The position numbers and the translations under genes are program-made. Below, piece after piece: positions 1-7,730 of a stretch of DNA of 19,628 nt. Positions within the stretch are counted from its first letter, which is position 1, and each line of letters begins with the position of its first letter. The stretch spans positions 1 to 19,628 of the forward strand of contig PWYP01000022.1 in assembly GCA_003567805.1 (NCBI GenBank). The letters run 5' to 3'. The stretch is from PVC group bacterium (GTDB taxonomy: Bacteria > Verrucomicrobiota > Kiritimatiellia > UBA8416). The notes beneath the pieces are model-generated. The model made no database searches. It was not told the DNA's origin and saw only the letters and a program-made list of their open reading frames with translations.

Positions 1-15
1 GCGTCAAGGAGCAGC

Positions 16-1062
16 GTGAAGAGGGTGCATAGGGAAGAAATAGATGTAGTGCCAACGGATCCTTTGTTGATCGGGGTTCAATCGGTTGCGATTATCGGGC
101 TTGGTTTGATGGGCGGTTCTCTCGGACTAGCTTTGAAACGGTTTTGCCCTGATGTCAACGTGATGGGCTATGCCCGACGTGCGGAAACGCGAAAGCTTGC
201 ACTGGAGATGAAGGCTTGCGATCAGGTTACCGATGATCTTGTGGCAGCTGTTCGTGATGCCGAGTTAGTGGTATTCTGTACTCCAATTTTAGATATACCG
301 AATCTGGTGGAGGAGGTGCGTGATGCTTTACGTCCGGGAGCCATTGTTACAGACGTAGGCAGCACAAAGGCCATGTTGATGGAGCGGGTGGAAGATCTTT
401 TGTCTGGTCACGACGCGAGTTTTGTTGGAAGTCATCCCATGGCTGGCTCGGAACGCACAGGCATGGAGGCGGCACAGGAGAATCTGTATGTCGATGCTGT
501 TGTCATCGTCACACCGCCTGATACGGGCGTTGACAAAGAATGCTGGGCATCCTCTGCGGCGGCAAAGGATTGCCGCCCTCCAGACTCGGGAATAAAGACT
601 GAAGTGGAGGGATGCAATCCGTTGCGTCCGGTTTCTAAAGGTGGTTGCGAGTCTTTAAAGCACACACCGAGTGAGATTGTACAGAATCTTTGGCGTGCGG
701 TTGGCGCGCGTGTTGTTGTTATCGGAGCACAGGAGCATGATGCGATTGTTGCCGGAACGAGTCATGTGCCGCATTTGGTGGCTGCGCTTCTGGTGCGTGC
801 GGCTGCGCGTGTTACGGAGCAACCGGGCCCGTATTGCGGCAGTGGTTTTAAAGACGTAACGAGAATTGCATCTGGGTCTGAATGGGTGTGGCACGATATC
901 GTGAAAAGCAATGCTGCCTCGATTGCATCCTCCTTGCAGGGGGTACGTAGCGATATTGACATGCTGCTTGATGCTCTTGATCGTGAAGATTTTGATGCGG
1001 TACGTGATATGCTGGGGGAGGCCCGGGAGATGCGGGGACAGGTGTTAGGGATTAGGCGTTAG
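16..1062 (+). CDS. tyrA: Prephenate/arogenate dehydrogenase with in-frame insertion
   Basis: This enzyme oxidatively decarboxylates prephenate (or arogenate) with NAD(P)+ on the way to tyrosine, in the cytosol. An N-terminal Rossmann motif GLGLMGGSLG lies at about residues 28-37, and the family signature SHPMAGSERTG carries the conserved histidine (H140). The helical C-terminal domain follows from about residue 222 (LWRAVGARVVVIG, then TSHVPHLVAALL). Between the two sits a stretch of about 45 residues (roughly 174-218, with four cysteines) that TyrA relatives lack, so the 348-aa length is longer than the usual 280-300. The reading frame stays open through the insertion. The start is uncertain: GTG at 16 has AAGGAG only 4 nt upstream, and an in-frame GTG at 25 is an alternative. 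An upstream gene could end at the TAG at 30-32. The gene lies 43 bp ahead of aroA and is probably in its operon. Confidence 0.9.
   Translation: MKRVHREEIDVVPTDPLLIGVQSVAIIGLGLMGGSLGLALKRFCPDVNVMGYARRAETRKLALEMKACDQVTDDLVAAVRDAELVVFCTPILDIPNLVEEVRDALRPGAIVTDVGSTKAMLMERVEDLLSGHDASFVGSHPMAGSERTGMEAAQENLYVDAVVIVTPPDTGVDKECWASSAAAKDCRPPDSGIKTEVEGCNPLRPVSKGGCESLKHTPSEIVQNLWRAVGARVVVIGAQEHDAIVAGTSHVPHLVAALLVRAAARVTEQPGPYCGSGFKDVTRIASGSEWVWHDIVKSNAASIASSLQGVRSDIDMLLDALDREDFDAVRDMLGEAREMRGQVLGIRR
529..665 (+). repeat. Palindrome-rich insertion inside tyrA
   Basis: This segment corresponds to the extra residues of tyrA, with borders estimated only from protein family length. It carries four perfect inverted repeats: GGCGGCAA/TTGCCGCC (558-565 and 570-577), GGATTGC/GCAATCC (567-573 and 614-620), CCCTCCA/TGGAGGG (576-582 and 605-611) and AGACTCG/CGAGTCT (582-588 and 648-654). 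The second and third pairs nest into one long hairpin. The pairs share bases, so they cannot all form at once. It resembles small palindromic elements that insert in frame into genes, but no second copy is visible in the window. Confidence 0.6.
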
Positions 1063-1071
1063 GGATTAGGC
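1044..1071 (+). repeat. 14-bp perfect tandem duplication over the tyrA stop
   Basis: GTTAGGGATTAGGC occurs twice in direct tandem, at 1044-1057 and 1058-1071. The second copy supplies the tyrA stop codon TAG at 1060-1062. With a single copy the tyrA frame would run on past this point to a TGA just before the aroA start. Confidence 0.9.
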
Positions 1072-1105
1072 GTTGTTACAGAATGTTTGGGATGGGAGAT
1101 TTGTG

Positions 1106-2422
1106 ATGGAAAAGGTTTGCGTAGGGGCTGCGGAGCGAATGCGCGGGGAACTACGGGTGCCCGGAGATAAAAGTATTTCTCATCGTGTGGCCATGTTGAG
1201 TGGGCTTGCGTCTGGGACCTCGACATTATACGGATTCTTACAAAGTGAAGATTGCTTGCATACGTTGCAGGCGATGGCTGCTATGGGAGCAGGTGTTCAT
1301 GAGGGGGCAGATGGTAGTATCAGGGTAGAGGGTACGAGCGGTGTATTGCAATCGCCTGCAGATGTATTGGATATGGGGAATTCGGGTACGGGAATGCGTT
1401 TGTTGACGGGATTGTTGGCGGGCTTCCCGATCGAAGCGGAACTTACGGGGGATGCTTCGTTGCTTTCGCGCCCCATGCGACGGATTCAGCAGCCGTTGTG
1501 TGAGATGGGCGCATCGGTAGATCTTTTGGGAGATCATGGGTGTGGTCCGATTCGCATACGGGGTGGCAATTTGCATCCGATAACCTATGAGCTTCCGGTA
1601 GCTTCGGCCCAGATTAAATCGGCTGTGTTGCTTGCGGGGTTGTCTGTTGCCGGGAAAGTATGTGTGATTGAACCGGAGGAAACGCGTGACCACACAGAAC
1701 GGATCCTTGCTGCGTTGGGATTACCTCTGGACGTGAATGGACGGAGCATTAGCCTGCAAGGCAATCCGGATTCTCTGCGTAATCTTCCTGCAAGGGATTG
1801 GCACGTACCAGGTGATTTTTCGTCTGCCGCATTTTGGCTGGTTGCAGCAGCGATGACCTCCGGAAGTGATGTGACTCTTTCGGGGGTGGGCTTGAATCCG
1901 CGTCGAACAGCCTTACTTGCCGTGCTTGAACGGATGGGCGCAGATATTCTTGTCGAGGTAGACCGTGCTAGTAGGGATTGGGAGCCGACGGGTACGATTC
2001 GCGTTCGGGGTGGAAAGCTGCGAGGCACCAAGGTCTGTGGCAAGGAAATTCCGAATTTGATTGATGAATTACCATTGGTAGCCGTGGCTGGGGCCGTAGC
2101 AGAAGGCGAAACGGTGGTGGCTGATGCGGCGGAGTTGCGTGTGAAGGAGTCAGACCGGATTCAGGCGGTTTGTCGTAATCTGGTATTGATGGGGTGCAAT
2201 GCCGAGGAGCGTCCTGATGGATTTGTGGTTCGGGTTGGACCGGTTTCTGGTGGTGCCACGCTGCAATCGTATATGGATCATCGGATTGTAATGGCTATGT
2301 CGGTATTGGCTTTACATGCTGCCCAGCCTGTCGTAATCGAGGATGTCGCTTGTGTGGCAACGTCTTATCCAACGTTCTGGCAGGATTTGGAAATGTTGTG
2401 CGGGAAGGTGATCACTCACTGA
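1106..2422 (+). CDS. aroA: 3-phosphoshikimate 1-carboxyvinyltransferase (EPSP synthase)
   Basis: This enzyme transfers the enolpyruvyl group of PEP to shikimate 3-phosphate, the sixth step of the shikimate pathway. Family motifs are visible in order: the N-terminal KSISHRVAMLSGLASG, the PEP/S3P loop GNSGTGMRLLTGLLAG, RPMRRIQQPL, the substrate loop ASAQIKSAVLLAGL, DHTERIL, and near the C-terminus LRVKESDRI and YMDHRIVMAM. The length of 438 aa is normal for the family. I chose ATG 1106 because GGGAG lies 7 nt upstream and the protein then begins just before the conserved LRVPGDKS segment; an upstream TTG at 1073 would add 11 residues with no family match. It follows tyrA closely and precedes cmk, so the three probably form an aromatic amino acid/nucleotide operon. 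Confidence 0.96.
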   Translation: MEKVCVGAAERMRGELRVPGDKSISHRVAMLSGLASGTSTLYGFLQSEDCLHTLQAMAAMGAGVHEGADGSIRVEGTSGVLQSPADVLDMGNSGTGMRLLTGLLAGFPIEAELTGDASLLSRPMRRIQQPLCEMGASVDLLGDHGCGPIRIRGGNLHPITYELPVASAQIKSAVLLAGLSVAGKVCVIEPEETRDHTERILAALGLPLDVNGRSISLQGNPDSLRNLPARDWHVPGDFSSAAFWLVAAAMTSGSDVTLSGVGLNPRRTALLAVLERMGADILVEVDRASRDWEPTGTIRVRGGKLRGTKVCGKEIPNLIDELPLVAVAGAVAEGETVVADAAELRVKESDRIQAVCRNLVLMGCNAEERPDGFVVRVGPVSGGATLQSYMDHRIVMAMSVLALHAAQPVVIEDVACVATSYPTFWQDLEMLCGKVITH

Positions 2423-2491
2423 AAAGCCGTGCGGTTGGGGTAATGAAAAGGATGGCAGGGTTAAACTGTTGATGAGTCTGTGCGCAGGGAG

Positions 2492-2583
2492 CAGCAGGTT
2501 TCGGGATCATCCTTCGCATAAAGCTACGGATGACAAGAAACCTGCTGTACTTTTGAGGTACAGCAGGTTGTGCCAACCTGCTG
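2492..2583 (+). repeat. Four-arm palindromic array upstream of cmk
   Basis: Four copies of a CAGCAGGTT core alternate in orientation at 2492-2502, 2537-2550, 2558-2569 and 2575-2583. Arms 1 and 2 pair over 11 bp, arms 2 and 3 over 12 bp around a 7-nt loop, and arms 3 and 4 over 9 bp around a 5-nt loop. The folds 1:2 plus 3:4 and 2:3 are therefore mutually exclusive. TCATCC/GGATGA also pair inside the first hairpin. A short GC hairpin (CCGCC 2610-2614 with GGCGG 2626-2630) follows before cmk. The unit may be a dispersed repeat element or a regulatory leader; sequence alone does not decide. Confidence 0.75.
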
Positions 2584-2660
2584 ATGCAAAAACGAGTCTA
2601 CATGTCCTTCCGCCTGCGCGAGTTTGGCGGGCGGTGGGAATGTTTCGCGGGAGATAAGAG

Positions 2661-3329
2661 ATGAAGAAAGATGATGTGATTGCGATCGATGGGCCTTCGG
2701 CCTCGGGTAAGTCTACGGTGGCACGAAAAGTTGCGGCGGCGTTGGATTGGTTATATGTAGATTCTGGGGCTTTGTATCGGGCTGTGGCGTGGCGTGTGAT
2801 TCAGGCCGGTATTGATCCATCGGATCAGGACAAGGTTGCCGAGCATGCTCGTGGTATCGATGCACATTTTTTCGTCGAGGCAGGAGCTGTGCTTTTCGAG
2901 ATGGCTGGTGAGCGTCCGGGAGAAGCGCTGCGTCTGGAAGCCGTGAATATGGCGGTGAGTCCGGTCGCTGCGAATCCTGTTGTGCGGGAGCTTGTCACAT
3001 CGTGGTTACGCGGCATGCGTGATGTAGGCCATCTTGTGATGGAAGGGCGCGATATTGGCAGCGTGGTGTTTCCGGATGCAGCATTTAAGTTTTACTTGGA
3101 TGCCTCCCCCGAAGAACGGGCGCGTCGTCGTCATGCTGAAACGCAGGAAGGTTTGAGTGTAGATGCCGTTGGAGCCTCGTTGCAACGCCGTGATCAGATT
3201 GACAGTCGCCGGATGACTGCGCCTCTTACGGTGGCGAAAGATGCTGATATTGTCGATTCTACCGGCATGACCATCGATGATGTTGTGGCCGCCATCCTTG
3301 AACGTATAGAACTCGCACAGAACGCTTAA
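2661..3329 (+). CDS. cmk: Cytidylate kinase
   Basis: This cytosolic enzyme phosphorylates CMP and dCMP to the diphosphates, using ATP. The P-loop GPSASGKST lies at about residues 11-19, followed by the family segment YVDSGALYRAVAW, the (d)CMP-binding region with MEGRDIGSVVFPDA, the lid region ASPEERARRRHAE, and RRDQIDSRRMTAPL. The 222-aa length matches the bacterial family. The start ATG 2661 has GGGAGA about 6 nt upstream. It is separated from aroA by 238 bp holding a palindromic array, and its stop lies only 16 bp from the stop of the convergent dnaE, with no terminator hairpin between them. Confidence 0.96.
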   Translation: MKKDDVIAIDGPSASGKSTVARKVAAALDWLYVDSGALYRAVAWRVIQAGIDPSDQDKVAEHARGIDAHFFVEAGAVLFEMAGERPGEALRLEAVNMAVSPVAANPVVRELVTSWLRGMRDVGHLVMEGRDIGSVVFPDAAFKFYLDASPEERARRRHAETQEGLSVDAVGASLQRRDQIDSRRMTAPLTVAKDADIVDSTGMTIDDVVAAILERIELAQNA

Positions 3330-3345
3330 CACGTTTCCTGCTGCA

Positions 3346-6300
3346 TCAGGCGGTGGGGGATGGGTAGCGATTGCCGAAGCGGCGGGGTTTGGGCATTTCT
3401 TTCATGGGTTGCTGGGAGACATGCACATAGACGGTGTTTTCCCCGATGATGTGCTCAATGGCTTTGACGAAGGCGGCATCGGGTAGTACGCGAAATTCTA
3501 CATCGGCTTTTATGTTCAATTTATGTCCATCGGGAAAGAGCAGGCAGAGTGATACAGGCACATTGCCGGGGTGGAGTCGAATCGTTTCCTTGAGTTTTGC
3601 CAGATGTTGGTCAACTTGTGGTGTGGTTATATGGATACTGACGGATTCCGCAAAGTGAGCGGGCGCATCGGGCAAGGGATAAATTTCTCGTGCGATCAAA
3701 TTAGTTCCTTTGTCTTTTCTGACAGATATGGATCCACACACGAGGAGAATGGCATCTTGTTGTAGCACGGGAGCGTAGCGCGTATAGGTGTCGGGCCAGA
3801 CGAGGACTTCGATGGATCCATTGAGATCTTCTAGCTGCAGGATTGCCATGGTCTCTTTCTTTTTGGTGGTGCGCTTTACTACGGTGGAGGCGAGTCCACC
3901 TATCCGCACATTGGCTCCATTCTCGTATTCCTGTACTTTGGAAAGCGAAGCGGTCTCGTAGAGTTTGAGCAGATATTCACAATGCGAGAGTGGATGACCG
4001 CTCATGTAGACGCCCAGCAGCTCGCGTTCGGCTGCCAGTGCGACGGTTTCGCTCCATGGTTGACAATCGGGCACTTCGTCGATTTCTTGCTTGTTGGATG
4101 TATCATTTGCATCCAGTAGGTCGAACAGGCTGCTTTGTCCTGCGGCACGGTCGGCCTGGGTTGCTGCCGAGCGGGCTACGGCGAAATCAAGTGCGAGGAA
4201 GGTGCGGGCACGGTGCATGCCTTCAAAATCGAGGGCACCAGAACGTGCCAGACTTTCCATGACTTTTTTGTTCACAGCGGAGGTATCGATGCGTGCGCAG
4301 AAATCCAGTAGGTTTTCAAAGGGGCCATTGGTTTCGCGCTCTTTGATGATGGCGGCAGCGGCTCCGGCGCCGACGTTCTTCATGCATGCCAATCCGTAGC
4401 GAATGCCTTGTCCTTCCGGGGTAAAGCGGATGCCACTATGATTCACGTGGGGAGGCAGCACTTGAAGTCCCATATCGGTCGCTTCCCGGATGAATCCCGG
4501 CATTTTGTCGAAGTTGCCAATTTCAGATGATATCAGTGCACACATGAATTCGGCGGGATAATTGGCTTTTAGGTAGGCGGTCTGGTAGCAGACGATGGCA
4601 TAGCCCGCACTGTGGGCTTTATTGAATCCGTATCCGGCAAATTGGGCGATATTGTCGAAGATGCGCTTGGATTGATCGGGGGGCATATTGTTGGTGGTTT
4701 TGCAGCCCTTGATGAATTTTACGCGCTGGGATTCCATTTCCTTGGGTTTCTTTTTACCCATGGCACGGCGCAGAATATCGGCTTCTCCCAACGAGTAGCC
4801 TGCGAGTACATTTGCTGCTTTCTGTACTTGCTCCTGATAGACCATGACGCCGTAGGTATCTTTCAGAATGGGCTCGAGTAGGGGATGATCGTACTCGATG
4901 GCTTTGGCGCCGGTTTTACGGTCTATATAGGCAGGCAACATGTTCATGGGGCCAGGTCGATAGAGTGCGATGACGGCAATGATTTCCTCGATATTGTTGA
5001 TGCCAATGCGCCGGATCAAATCACGCATGCCACCACTTTCGAGCTGGAAAATACCCACGGTATCGGCACGACTTAAGAGTTCATAGGTTTTGGGGTCGTC
5101 GAAGGGGATTTTCTTGAAATCGATATGTACGTTGTGGCCGGCTGCTACAAGTTCAATGGCTTCTTGAATGACCGTGAGTGTTTTTAAACCGAGAAAGTCC
5201 ATTTTGAGCAGGCCGATTTCCTCGACGGGCTCCTTGGCAAACTGGGTGACAGGCTGTTTATCCTTATCGACAGCAAGGGGGCAGATTTCGATCAGGGGTT
5301 TTTCACCAATAACAACACCGGCGGCGTGTGTGCCGGGGTTCCGGTATAGCCCCTCGAGCACGCGGGCATGTTTCAGAATGGCTTTTAGTTGTTCGTCCTG
5401 TTCGGCCGTCTGTTTGAATTCGGCATTTTCATGGAGAGCTTTTTCGATGGTGATTTTGGGGTCATCGGGAATCATTTTGGCAAATTCATCGCATTTGCCG
5501 AATGGAATTTCGAGAACCCGCCCGACATCGCGGATTACGGATTTGGCACCGAGCGAACCGAACGTAATAATTTGGGCGACATGGTCGGCCACATATTTTT
5601 CTTTAACGTATTGGATGACTTCGTCACGTCTGGCCTGACAGAAATCGATGTCGAAGTCGGGTGGGGAGACCCGCTCGGGGTTTAGAAAGCGTTCAAAAAT
5701 GAGGTTATACTTGAGGGGATCGATACTGATAATGCCCAAGGCGTAGGCAACGATGCTGCCACCGCCGGATCCACGGCCGGGGCCAACAGGTATCCCGTTT
5801 TCATGGGCGAAGCGGATAAAGTCCCACACCACAAGAAAGTAGTTGATAAAACCGGTATGCTCGATGATTCCTACTTCCATGTCGAAGCGTTGCATGATTT
5901 CGCGTTCACGTTCATTGGCTGGATGGGCAGGATCCGGTATTTCATAAAGTTCCTGTAGCCCTTTATATCCAATCTGGATTAGATATTCTTTCTGGGTCAT
6001 CTTTTCCGGCACGGTAAATGTGGGAAAATGCAGTTGCCCCAATTCGATCTCTACGAAACAACGGTCTGCGATTTCCGCAGTTCGTGCGACAGCATCCGGG
6101 AAATCGGGGAACAGGGCATACATTTCGTCTGCAGTACGGAAGTAGAATTGGTCACTGTTATAGCGCATGCGATTGGGATCACTGAGCGTCGTTCCGGTTT
6201 GCAGGCAAAGCATGACTTCATGGGCTGCTGCATCTGTCCGGTTGAGGTAATGCACATCGTTCGTGGCGACGAGCGGAATACCCGTGCGATTGGATATTTC

Positions 6301-6876
6301 CTGCATATGGCGGTTCGCTTTACGCTGCTCGATCAAACCGTGATCCATGATTTCGATAAAAAAGTTATTGGGACCGAGGATATCTCGATAGCGGATAGCG
6401 GCGGCTTCGGCTACGTCGAGATTGTCGTCCTTGAGCGCGGAGGCAACTTCCCCTTTGAGGCAGGCTGACATGCCAATGAGACCTTCGGCATGTTCGGCCA
6501 GCAATTCGTGATCGATACGAGGTTTGTAGTAAAAACCCTCAAGATGCGCTTTGGAGACGAGATGGGAGAGGTTGCGGTATCCGACATTGTTTTCGGCTAG
6601 CAGGGTAAGGTGGTGGGTAGTGTGTTTGGCTGATGGGTCCCGATTGGTTCGCGAACCTGTGGTGATATACATTTCACAGCCTATGATGGGGCGTATGCCA
6701 GCCTCTTGGGCTGCTTTTTGAAACTCTACAGCTCCATACATGACACCATGATCGGTCATCGCCACGGCTGGCATTTCCTGCTCAACGGCCTTCTCGATTA
6801 GCTTCTCAATTCGACAAGCGCCATCGAGAATACTGTAGGCTGTATGGAGGGGAAGATGTACGAATGGTTTTGGCAT
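3346..6876 (-). CDS. dnaE: DNA polymerase III alpha subunit
   Basis: This is the replicative polymerase catalytic subunit, which extends DNA within the holoenzyme. The N-terminal PHP domain is at about residues 1-220 (LPLHTAYSILDG, MTDHGVMYGAVEF, ATNDVHYL). The palm carries PDFDIDF, whose two aspartates (about D409 and D411) match the E. coli catalytic D401/D403, and a third site lies in KMDFLGLKTL. Finger motifs such as PVGPGRGSGGGS and GFNKAHSAGYA are present, with a C-terminal OB fold (VRIGGLASTVV onward) near residue 980. The 1176-aa length is normal for DnaE1. An upstream ATG at 6885 exists, but AGGA sits 8 nt before ATG 6876 and abuts the other, so 6876 is preferred. The first histidine of the PHP HxH motif is replaced (PLH), as in E. 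coli, so metal-dependent PHP activity is doubtful. It is the last gene of the minus-strand run, 144 bp after the pagL-like gene, and may have its own promoter. Confidence 0.97.
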   Translation of the reverse strand: MPKPFVHLPLHTAYSILDGACRIEKLIEKAVEQEMPAVAMTDHGVMYGAVEFQKAAQEAGIRPIIGCEMYITTGSRTNRDPSAKHTTHHLTLLAENNVGYRNLSHLVSKAHLEGFYYKPRIDHELLAEHAEGLIGMSACLKGEVASALKDDNLDVAEAAAIRYRDILGPNNFFIEIMDHGLIEQRKANRHMQEISNRTGIPLVATNDVHYLNRTDAAAHEVMLCLQTGTTLSDPNRMRYNSDQFYFRTADEMYALFPDFPDAVARTAEIADRCFVEIELGQLHFPTFTVPEKMTQKEYLIQIGYKGLQELYEIPDPAHPANEREREIMQRFDMEVGIIEHTGFINYFLVVWDFIRFAHENGIPVGPGRGSGGGSIVAYALGIISIDPLKYNLIFERFLNPERVSPPDFDIDFCQARRDEVIQYVKEKYVADHVAQIITFGSLGAKSVIRDVGRVLEIPFGKCDEFAKMIPDDPKITIEKALHENAEFKQTAEQDEQLKAILKHARVLEGLYRNPGTHAAGVVIGEKPLIEICPLAVDKDKQPVTQFAKEPVEEIGLLKMDFLGLKTLTVIQEAIELVAAGHNVHIDFKKIPFDDPKTYELLSRADTVGIFQLESGGMRDLIRRIGINNIEEIIAVIALYRPGPMNMLPAYIDRKTGAKAIEYDHPLLEPILKDTYGVMVYQEQVQKAANVLAGYSLGEADILRRAMGKKKPKEMESQRVKFIKGCKTTNNMPPDQSKRIFDNIAQFAGYGFNKAHSAGYAIVCYQTAYLKANYPAEFMCALISSEIGNFDKMPGFIREATDMGLQVLPPHVNHSGIRFTPEGQGIRYGLACMKNVGAGAAAAIIKERETNGPFENLLDFCARIDTSAVNKKVMESLARSGALDFEGMHRARTFLALDFAVARSAATQADRAAGQSSLFDLLDANDTSNKQEIDEVPDCQPWSETVALAAERELLGVYMSGHPLSHCEYLLKLYETASLSKVQEYENGANVRIGGLASTVVKRTTKKKETMAILQLEDLNGSIEVLVWPDTYTRYAPVLQQDAILLVCGSISVRKDKGTNLIAREIYPLPDAPAHFAESVSIHITTPQVDQHLAKLKETIRLHPGNVPVSLCLLFPDGHKLNIKADVEFRVLPDAAFVKAIEHIIGENTVYVHVSQQPMKEMPKPRRFGNRYPSPTA

Positions 6877-7020
6877 GAAAGGCATCCTAACGGGATCGAT
6901 TGGATGCGAAAAGGGAAAACCGTATGCAGGGACGAAATGATTTTTTGTTAATGTGTAACTGATTGGTAGTAGGTCTTTTATGGCAGTGCGATAGGACGGT
7001 GTTGGTACTGTAGAGGTTGG

Positions 7021-7698
7021 TCAGAATCGTGCCGCGAGACGAACAATCATTTGGTTTAGACCGGAATTATCTGATTTGGTGCCGGCATTGGAGAGGTGGC
7101 GCACGCGCACGCTTAGTTCAAGGGGCGTTCGAGGGATATAGTATCCCATCGCGATATTAGAGCCTATCTGGGAGTGCCTACCGAGTTTTTTGCTGTAAAA
7201 GCGGGTTTCCGATAGTTGATGGAGTCCTATACCTCCTTCAAGAAAGAGGCCTTTGTACTGTTCGTATGATTCAAGGCGTAGTAAGAAAGTTACCCCTGTA
7301 TCACGGAGGCGATCGATTTTATATCTACCTTGACGGCCAGACCAATAGGTGGAGGTGATTTCAATCCCCGGGGTTATGATCCCGGGGCCTGGCCATCTTT
7401 GTATCGGTGCCCATGATATCCCTAACCCTGTTCCGATTGACCAGGAAGATCCATTGCCATAGCCCCCCATAAGAATAGCACGATAATCGTAGGATGGTGA
7501 CGGGGGTACTGATGATTCAGCCACTATCCCTGTGTGCTCCGTAGCGATACTTGAGCTGTTATTCGTTATGGTAGTTGCATCTACAGCAGTTGTTTCTGCA
7601 AGGCTTCTGCCTGCAAAGGCACCATGCATGAGCAGTAGCATTAAAAGGGTGTACAGCGTGTGGTGTTTGTCTGTTGATGTATTTATCTTTGCTGGCAT
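7021..7698 (-). CDS. PagL-like outer-membrane lipid A 3-O-deacylase
   Basis: This is a probable outer-membrane beta-barrel of the PagL/acyloxyacyl hydrolase family, which removes the 3-O acyl chain of lipid A. A signal peptide is visible: a basic start, the hydrophobic run LYTLLMLLLMHGAFAG, and likely cleavage after RSLA (about residue 34). A low-complexity Ser/Thr linker follows, then alternating beta strands and a terminal phenylalanine typical of outer-membrane proteins. The catalytic segment VRHLSNAGTK contains the His (H201) and Ser (S203) of the PagL site; the position of the PagL glutamate, 14 residues after the His, is Asn (N215). The start is ATG 7698, 32 bp after the UbiA-type gene; a TTG at 7734 would fuse extra residues ahead of the signal peptide, and no strong Shine-Dalgarno is seen for either. 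The family assignment is probable, and enzymatic activity is unproven. Confidence 0.7.
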   Translation of the reverse strand: MPAKINTSTDKHHTLYTLLMLLLMHGAFAGRSLAETTAVDATTITNNSSSIATEHTGIVAESSVPPSPSYDYRAILMGGYGNGSSWSIGTGLGISWAPIQRWPGPGIITPGIEITSTYWSGRQGRYKIDRLRDTGVTFLLRLESYEQYKGLFLEGGIGLHQLSETRFYSKKLGRHSQIGSNIAMGYYIPRTPLELSVRVRHLSNAGTKSDNSGLNQMIVRLAARF

Positions 7699-7730
7699 AG
7701 GTTTAGGTGGATCCGTGTGCGCCGCGCATC

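Noticed and set aside
529..665. Group of inverted repeats in tyrA as an insertion sequence
   Set aside because: No transposase, and far too short for an autonomous element; kept only as a possible small palindromic element.
1585..2043. 152-aa antisense frame within aroA
   Set aside because: A shadow of a strongly conserved gene on the opposite strand; the same holds for the long antisense frames in accC and elsewhere in aroA.
2469..2657. 62-aa open frame between aroA and cmk
   Set aside because: It lies across the palindromic arms and its peptide is just a read-through of the repeat; no ribosome binding site and no family match.
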